Assembly: GCA_030623545.1 (NCBI GenBank)
Contig: JAUXLW010000029.1
Coordinates: forward strand, 1-11,364
Length of the DNA: 11,364 nucleotides
Direction of reading: 5' to 3'
DNA from: Acidimicrobiia bacterium
GTDB taxonomy: Bacteria > Actinomycetota > Acidimicrobiia > Spongiisociales > SHLN01
Position 1 is the stretch's first letter, and the number at the start of each line of letters is the position of its first letter. The translations under genes were made by a program, and so were the position numbers. The notes under the pieces were generated by a model, which was not told the origin of the DNA, ran no database searches, and saw only the letters and a list, made by a program, of their open reading frames with translations. This document shows positions 7,685 to 11,364 of this stretch, one piece after another.

Positions 7685-9213
7685 GCCGGGTAAGTCGGCA
7701 ATTAGGCGAGGCTCTTGTTAACAAGCATCGCCTGAGCCGTGACGCGCTGGAGCATTTGCTCATCGAGGAACAAGCCGATGGTGTTTCCCTCGTCAAGCTG
7801 CTCATCGGTGGTGGGTACGTATCCGATTCCGACCTGCTCGAGACAGTGGCTGAGCAGCTTGGTATCGACTTTATCAATCTCGAGACCGCGGTCATTCAAC
7901 CGGATGCGCTGGACAAGCTAGACGCGGCCACGGCGCGGCAGTTTCAGGCGGTACCAATCTCGGTCGAGGACCAGGGGGTGGTGATAGCGGTCGTCGATCC
8001 CTTCGTCGAGAAGCTGCGGGAAACACTCGAGACTGCCTGTGGAAGCCCGGTCACGATGGGACTGGCACCCAAGAAGGCCATCGATCGCGTTCTCAGTGAC
8101 TACTTCATCCTCGACGCCGACGACATCGAGCCGCTCACCGTCGAGGAGGAGCTCCACCTGAACGACCTCCTCGTAATCCTCATGGAACGGAAGGGGTCCG
8201 ACCTCCACCTCACGGCCGGAGCCCATCCCCAGATCCGGGTGAACGGGCTTCTAACCCCGCTCGAACAGTTCCCGCGGATGATGCCTGCCGAGCTACGGCG
8301 AATCATCTATGCGATTCTCACTGCCGAGCAGCGGCAGCGTCTCGAGGAGAACCGCGAGCTAGATGCCTCTCACCCGGTTCCAGGTCAGGGCCGCTTTCGG
8401 GTCAACGTGTTTTTCCAGCGTGATTCAGTAGGAGCGGTCCTGCGGGCCATTCCCAACGAGATCCAGCGACCGAGAGATCTCGGTATGCCCGAGATCGTCG
8501 ACTCATTCGCCAAGCTGCACCGCGGCCTGGTGCTGGTGACCGGCCCCACGGGATCAGGCAAATCCACTTCACTCGCCTCGATCGTCAATCTCATTAATGA
8601 GAGCCGGGCCGTCCACATCATGACCATCGAGGACCCGATCGAGTTCTTGCACAAGCACAAGTCGGCCATAGTCAACCAACGCGAAGTAGGAACCGACACG
8701 AAGGGCTTCAATGAGGCCCTTCGGCACGTCCTGCGTCAGGATCCAGACGTCATCCTTGTTGGCGAGATGCGCGACCTGGAAACGATCTCGGCCGCCCTCA
8801 CTGCAGCTGAGACCGGCCACCTGGTCTTCGGAACCTTGCACACCCAGAGCGCCCCGCAATCGATAGATCGAGTGATCGACGTATTTCCCTCCCACCAGCA
8901 ATCGCAGGTGAGGGTGCAGCTCGGCAGCTCCATCCAGGCCGTGGTGAGCCAGCAGTTGTTACCCACTGCTGATGGCAAGGGCCGGGTTGTCGCCGTCGAG
9001 GTGATGGTTGCTACAGCCGCCATCCGCAATCAAATCCGCGATGGCAAGGCCCATCAGATCCCTTCGGCGATGCAGGCCGGGTCTCAGTTCGGCATGCAGA
9101 CGATGGACCAGTCGCTTGCCGACCTGGTAGCGCGGGGCAGGATCACCCGTGAGCTGGCTTTCGAGCGCTGTGCAGATCCTGAGGGTCTCAAGCGGCTGAT
9201 GGCGGGTGGATGA
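7681..9213 (+). CDS. pilT: Type IV pilus retraction ATPase PilT with an extra N-terminal MshEN domain
   Basis: A secretion ATPase of the PilT group that drives pilus depolymerisation. At 510 aa it is about 150 residues longer than classical PilT (about 340-370). The extra part, residues 3-140, is an MshEN domain collinear with that of the preceding PilB: half-motifs at 7-30 and 36-59, then FQAVPISVEDQGVVIAVVDP. The PilT part begins near LNDLLVILMERKGSDLHLTAG and has Walker A GPTGSGKS (288-295, K294), TIEDPIEFLHKHKSAIVNQREVG, Walker B with E362 (DVILVGEMRD), TGHLVFGTLHT and the PilT hallmark AIRNQIRDGK (447-456). The zinc cysteines of PilB are absent, as expected. In the MshEN part, G16 is replaced by His and G45 is kept. 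The GTG start overlaps the pilB stop, and the stop overlaps the pilC ATG. Confidence 0.93.
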   Translation: MSRVSRQLGEALVNKHRLSRDALEHLLIEEQADGVSLVKLLIGGGYVSDSDLLETVAEQLGIDFINLETAVIQPDALDKLDAATARQFQAVPISVEDQGVVIAVVDPFVEKLRETLETACGSPVTMGLAPKKAIDRVLSDYFILDADDIEPLTVEEELHLNDLLVILMERKGSDLHLTAGAHPQIRVNGLLTPLEQFPRMMPAELRRIIYAILTAEQRQRLEENRELDASHPVPGQGRFRVNVFFQRDSVGAVLRAIPNEIQRPRDLGMPEIVDSFAKLHRGLVLVTGPTGSGKSTSLASIVNLINESRAVHIMTIEDPIEFLHKHKSAIVNQREVGTDTKGFNEALRHVLRQDPDVILVGEMRDLETISAALTAAETGHLVFGTLHTQSAPQSIDRVIDVFPSHQQSQVRVQLGSSIQAVVSQQLLPTADGKGRVVAVEVMVATAAIRNQIRDGKAHQIPSAMQAGSQFGMQTMDQSLADLVARGRITRELAFERCADPEGLKRLMAGG

Positions 9214-10436
9214 TGGCTGCTACAACGTTCACTTATCGGGCCCGGGATCGGTCTGGCAAGGTCCACGAAGGCGAAATCGAAGGGTCGTCGCGCGAGGCGG
9301 TAGTCAAAGCGCTGCGCGAGAAGGGTGTCATGCCCCTCGCCGTCGAGCAGAAGAAGACCGGCGGGCTCAAAACGGAGATCAACATCCCCGGCTTGAGCGG
9401 CCGGATCAAAGCCAAGGAAGTCGCGGTTTTCAGCCGTCAGTTCGCCACGATGATCAACGCCGGCCTTTCCCTTCTTCGCTCACTTTCAGTGCTGGAGGAA
9501 CAGACCGACTCGTCTGCCTTACGCAAGATCCTCGGCGAGGTGCGACGCGATGTAGAACGCGGCGTTGGGCTCTCCACCGCCTTCGAAAAACACCCGAAGG
9601 TTTTCAACAAGCTGTATACCTCGATGGTCAAGGCCGGTGAAGCCGGCGGTGTATTGGACGACACCCTCATCAGGCTCGCCGATGCCCTCGAGGCTCAAGT
9701 GGCCCTGCGCAGCAAGGTCAAATCGGCGATGGCCTATCCCGTGGTTGTGCTCTCCATGGTCGGCCTCGTGGTTATCGGCATGATGATGTTCGTTGTTCCA
9801 ATTTTCGTGGACCTGTATGCCGGTGCCGGGGGCGAGCTGCCACTGCCCACCAAGGTTCTGATCGGCGCGTCTGAGGCGTTCACCGGCTTCTGGTTCATCA
9901 TCCTTCCCGGGATGGTGGGCGGGGCGATCGGCTTTCGTAAGTGGATCAACACAAAAGCCGGCCGCAATATTTGGGACCGTTTCAAGTTGAAGATGCCGGT
10001 TTTTGGTGGAGTGGTTCACAAGACGGCTATTAGCCGCTTCTCGTCAACCCTGGGCGTCCTCTTGCGTACCGGCGTTCCGATTCTTCAGGCCATGGAGATT
10101 GTCCAGGACGTTGCCGGCAACGTTGTGGTGGCCGATGCGGTTGCGGACGTTGCCAAATCCGTCAAAGACGGCGATTCGCTCGCCGTGCCACTCGAATCGC
10201 ACAAGGTCTTCCCTCCGATGGTTGTGCAGATGATCGCAGTGGGCGAGGAGACGGGCGCCGTCGATTCAATGCTGGACAAAGTTGCCCAGTTCTACGACCA
10301 GGAAGTCAACGACACCGTCGACGCACTCACTAGTTTGCTCGAGCCTCTTCTCATCGCCTTCATGGGCATGACGGTTGGCGGGATCCTCGTGGCCCTCTAC
10401 CTTCCTATGTTCAACCTCGTCAACGTGGTCGGGTAA
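9210..10436 (+). CDS. pilC: Type IV pilus inner-membrane platform protein PilC (GspF family)
   Basis: A polytopic membrane protein that couples PilB/PilT rotation to insertion or removal of pilins. It is 408 aa, the normal length. The N-terminus TFTYRARDRSGKVHEGEIEG is typical of the family. Two T2SSF domains follow: about 70-195 (VAVFSRQFATMINAGLSLL, KAGEAGGVLDDTL) and about 272-400 (ISRFSSTLGVLLRTGVPIL, VGEETGAVDSMLDKVAQFY). Transmembrane segments are visible at about 175-198, 225-245 and 375-400. The start lies in an ATGATG; the first ATG (9210) gives the 4-base overlap with pilT and the second (9213) is equally possible. It is the last gene before a 410-base gap. Confidence 0.95.
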   Translation: MMAATTFTYRARDRSGKVHEGEIEGSSREAVVKALREKGVMPLAVEQKKTGGLKTEINIPGLSGRIKAKEVAVFSRQFATMINAGLSLLRSLSVLEEQTDSSALRKILGEVRRDVERGVGLSTAFEKHPKVFNKLYTSMVKAGEAGGVLDDTLIRLADALEAQVALRSKVKSAMAYPVVVLSMVGLVVIGMMMFVVPIFVDLYAGAGGELPLPTKVLIGASEAFTGFWFIILPGMVGGAIGFRKWINTKAGRNIWDRFKLKMPVFGGVVHKTAISRFSSTLGVLLRTGVPILQAMEIVQDVAGNVVVADAVADVAKSVKDGDSLAVPLESHKVFPPMVVQMIAVGEETGAVDSMLDKVAQFYDQEVNDTVDALTSLLEPLLIAFMGMTVGGILVALYLPMFNLVNVVG

Positions 10437-10482
10437 CCCCCTCCTGCGGAGCGGAGTCTTCGCAGCGCAGTGGGAGGGGGTT
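10435..10482 (+). terminator. Long hairpin behind pilC, likely terminator of pilBTC
   Basis: A perfect 10-base stem, AACCCCCTCC (10435-10444) with GGAGGGGGTT (10473-10482), starts inside the pilC stop codon. The 28-base loop can fold further (TGCG 10445-10448 with CGCA 10466-10469, and an inner GCGG/TCGC stem). No T-run follows. It overlaps the left copy of the inverted repeat described below, so it may be a repeat element doubling as a terminator. Confidence 0.5.
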
Positions 10483-10509
10483 AGGGGTGGGTGGTGCCCA
10501 CCAGCGGCA
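10443..10509 (+). repeat. Left copy of a diverged inverted G/C-rich repeat
   Basis: Shares with the reverse complement of 10656-10712 the ordered blocks GCGGAG, AGTGGG, a G-run and a 21-base end (10489-10509) that matches at 18 of 21 positions. The inner part differs by short insertions. Confidence 0.6.
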
Positions 10510-10655
10510 GGAATGCCGTCACCTTGACTTCTCGAGGAATTGTTGCTTCCAGATGACCTTGCACAAGGCGGCGCCCAACATCTAGCTGTTAGTTCGGTGC
10601 GTGCCGGATCGGCTCGTGTCTCAACCATCGGGCCTCACCAGCGCTTCACTCAGGG
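10510..10655. other. Core of about 146 bases between the inverted repeats, no gene seen
   Basis: I see no credible coding region here. A reading frame from a TTG at 10540 runs through the right repeat and has no ribosome binding site or family resemblance. A short palindrome, CCTTG-CA-CAAGG, lies at 10557-10568. The stretch could be the interior of a small non-autonomous mobile element or an ordinary spacer between two dispersed repeats. Confidence 0.5.
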
Positions 10656-10712
10656 TGCCGTTGTTGGGAACCACCCCCTCCCAGCCTCCCCCACTCCGTC
10701 TCACTCCGCGGG
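10656..10712 (-). repeat. Right copy of a diverged inverted G/C-rich repeat
   Basis: Read on the minus strand it contains GCGGAG, GGAGTGGG, a G-rich run and the 21-base end (10656-10676) that matches 10489-10509 with three mismatches. It ends about 45 bases before the candidate pilin promoter. Confidence 0.6.
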
Positions 10713-10758
10713 AGAGGAGCAAATCCCTTCCCAAGGACCTCATCCCTCCTTAAGCCCT

Positions 10759-10785
10759 TAAGAATTCGTGGTTTTGGCCCGATAA
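10759..10785 (+). promoter_or_regulatory. Sigma-28-like (FliA/WhiG/SigD class) promoter candidate of the pilin gene
   Basis: TAAG (10759-10762), exactly 15 bases, then CCCGATAA (10778-10785). The class consensus is TAAA-N15-GCCGATAA, so the match is 3 of 4 and 7 of 8 at the right spacing. Predicted transcription start is near 10791-10793, giving a leader of about 55 bases. A competing reading as a sigma-A promoter exists: TTAAGA (10758-10763), 17 bases, GATAAG (10781-10786), with 4 of 6 in each box. The evidence is pattern only. Confidence 0.45.
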
Positions 10786-10798
10786 GCAGTGCGTAAGG

Positions 10799-10818
10799 GG
10801 CCGAGGCTTTCCTCGGTC
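10799..10818 (+). promoter_or_regulatory. Stem-loop in the predicted 5' UTR of the pilin mRNA
   Basis: GGCCGAGG-CTTT-CCTCGGTC forms an 8-base-pair stem (one G-T wobble) with a 4-base loop. It would lie about 6-8 bases from the predicted 5' end and 13 bases before the Shine-Dalgarno sequence, a placement typical of mRNA-stabilising hairpins. No T-run follows, so a terminator is unlikely. Confidence 0.45.
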
Positions 10819-10831
10819 TAAAGCTTGCTTC

Positions 10832-10837
10832 AAGGAG
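10832..10837 (+). promoter_or_regulatory. Ribosome binding site of the pilin gene
   Basis: AAGGAG ends 9 bases before the ATG at 10847. It favours this ATG over the in-frame ATGs at codons 4 and 5, whose spacing would be 18 and 21 bases. Confidence 0.8.
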
Positions 10838-10846
10838 AAACATCAG

Positions 10847-11320
10847 ATGCTTAAGATGATGCGAACCCGCCTGAATAAGGATGAGGGTTTCACACTTATC
10901 GAGCTGATGGTCGTGGTGCTGATTATTGCCATTTTGGTCGCCATTGCCATCCCCACCTTCCTGGGTCAGCGGAAGAATGCCCAGGACAGCGCTGCAAAGA
11001 GCAATGTCCGCAACGCCCTGGCGACGGAGAAGGCCTACTTCTCGGTCAACCAGGTGTTCACGGCGACGACTGCCGACCTGGCTGCCATTGAGCCGAACTT
11101 GTTCGGGACCGGTGCAGACCCTGTCACGGCGGTCATCGGCACCAACGGCGTCTCGGTCTGCCTTACGCAGCTGAGTGCCGGAGGCGACTTTTTCTCCGTC
11201 TGGGACGGAACTACCGAAGGAACCGTGTATCGGGTGGCTGCGACGGCTCCGGCCGTAGCGGACTGCCCGAAGGACACGCAGCCTGTGGCTGCGAACGGTT
11301 GGTCACCGGCCGGTTGGTAA
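10847..11320 (+). CDS. pilA: Type IV major pilin-like protein (prepilin with type III signal)
   Basis: A structural subunit of the pilus. The 157-aa prepilin has a 14-residue positively charged leader ending in KDEG. A prepilin peptidase would cut after G14 and methylate F15. The mature N-terminus FTLIELMVVVLIIAILVAIA carries the invariant E5 (E19 of the precursor) needed for assembly, and the hydrophobic helix runs to about residue 38 (AIPTFL). The mature form is about 143 aa. C105 and C140 are the only cysteines and could form the disulfide that closes the C-terminal D-region. The tail is rich in Gly, Ala, Pro and Trp. It is transcribed separately from pilBTC, as expected for an abundant subunit, and has a strong ribosome binding site. 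Pseudopilin or minor pilin are the alternatives; the gene symbol is by analogy. Confidence 0.9.
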   Translation: MLKMMRTRLNKDEGFTLIELMVVVLIIAILVAIAIPTFLGQRKNAQDSAAKSNVRNALATEKAYFSVNQVFTATTADLAAIEPNLFGTGADPVTAVIGTNGVSVCLTQLSAGGDFFSVWDGTTEGTVYRVAATAPAVADCPKDTQPVAANGWSPAGW

Positions 11321-11346
11321 AACCAGTTCGATAACTAGTTGAGAAG

Positions 11347-11364
11347 CGGGCCCCCCGGGGCCCG
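11347..11364 (+). terminator. GC hairpin behind the pilin gene, cut by the window edge
   Basis: CGGGCCCC and GGGGCCCG form a nearly continuous palindrome; sterically about 7 base pairs with a 4-base loop. It starts 27 bases after the stop. Whether a T-run follows cannot be seen. A weaker stem-loop (AACCAGTT, CGAT, AACTAGTT, 11321-11340, one mismatch) lies between. Confidence 0.55.

Noticed and set aside
10573..10594. attC-like pair GCCCAAC ... GTTAGTT inside the repeat core
   Set aside because: The spacing of 8 bases is far too short for an integron attC site, GTTAGTT breaks the GTTRRRY pattern, and there is no integrase or cassette nearby.
10266..10628. Minus-strand open frame overlapping the end of pilC
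   Set aside because: Half of it is the antisense shadow of pilC and the rest is translated repeat sequence; no family resemblance.
10540..10761. Open frame of 73 codons in the pilC-pilin gap
   Set aside because: It starts at TTG without a ribosome binding site, runs through the repeat arm, and has a Pro/Ser-rich composition typical of translated G/C-rich spacer DNA.
10799..10818. Hairpin before the pilin gene considered as a terminator
   Set aside because: No T-run follows, no gene ends nearby, and it lies downstream of the candidate promoter, so a leader stem-loop is more likely.

Overview
The window looks like chromosomal DNA from a moderately GC-rich actinobacterium. The signs are the order rarA-alaS-ruvX-mltG-aroE, frequent GTG starts, stop/start overlaps of the GTGA/ATGA type, and hairpins without a T-run behind operons. 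The type IV pilus (T4P) genes with MshEN-type N-terminal domains point to an Acidimicrobiia-like or other deep-branching actinobacterial lineage rather than a streptomycete or mycobacterium, but this placement is inference. Every gene is on the + strand. I found no tRNA, rRNA, CRISPR array, transposase or prophage gene.

Region 1 (1-5957) is housekeeping. The 3' part of rarA (1-900) is followed by alaS (987-3602), ruvX (3599-4003), mltG (4000-5118) and aroE (5162-5920). alaS/ruvX and ruvX/mltG overlap by 4 bases and aroE follows after 43 bases, so alaS-aroE is probably one transcript. alaS has a TANNNT-type -10 very close to its ATG and no clear ribosome binding site, so it may be leaderless. 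A hairpin at 5939-5957 probably closes the operon.

Region 2 (5958-10482) is a T4P motor operon: pilB (extension ATPase), pilT (retraction ATPase) and pilC (platform protein), all joined by 4-base overlaps. The PilT homologue carries the same c-di-GMP-binding-type MshEN domain as PilB. The two copies have lost the key glycine in opposite halves of the ligand motif.

Region 3 (10435-10846) is a gene-free stretch of about 410 bases. It holds a long hairpin behind pilC, two diverged inverted copies of a G/C-rich repeat flanking a core of about 146 bp (a MITE-like layout), a promoter candidate resembling the sigma-28 (FliA/WhiG/SigD) class, and a hairpin in the predicted 5' UTR of the pilin gene. 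A weaker match with the same AAG-N15-CCGA layout precedes pilB.

Region 4 (10847-11364) encodes a major-pilin-like protein with a textbook type III signal peptide, followed by a strong GC hairpin at the window edge. Together pilB, pilT, pilC and the pilin supply motor, platform and fibre. The prepilin peptidase and the alignment proteins (PilM/N/O) are not in view.
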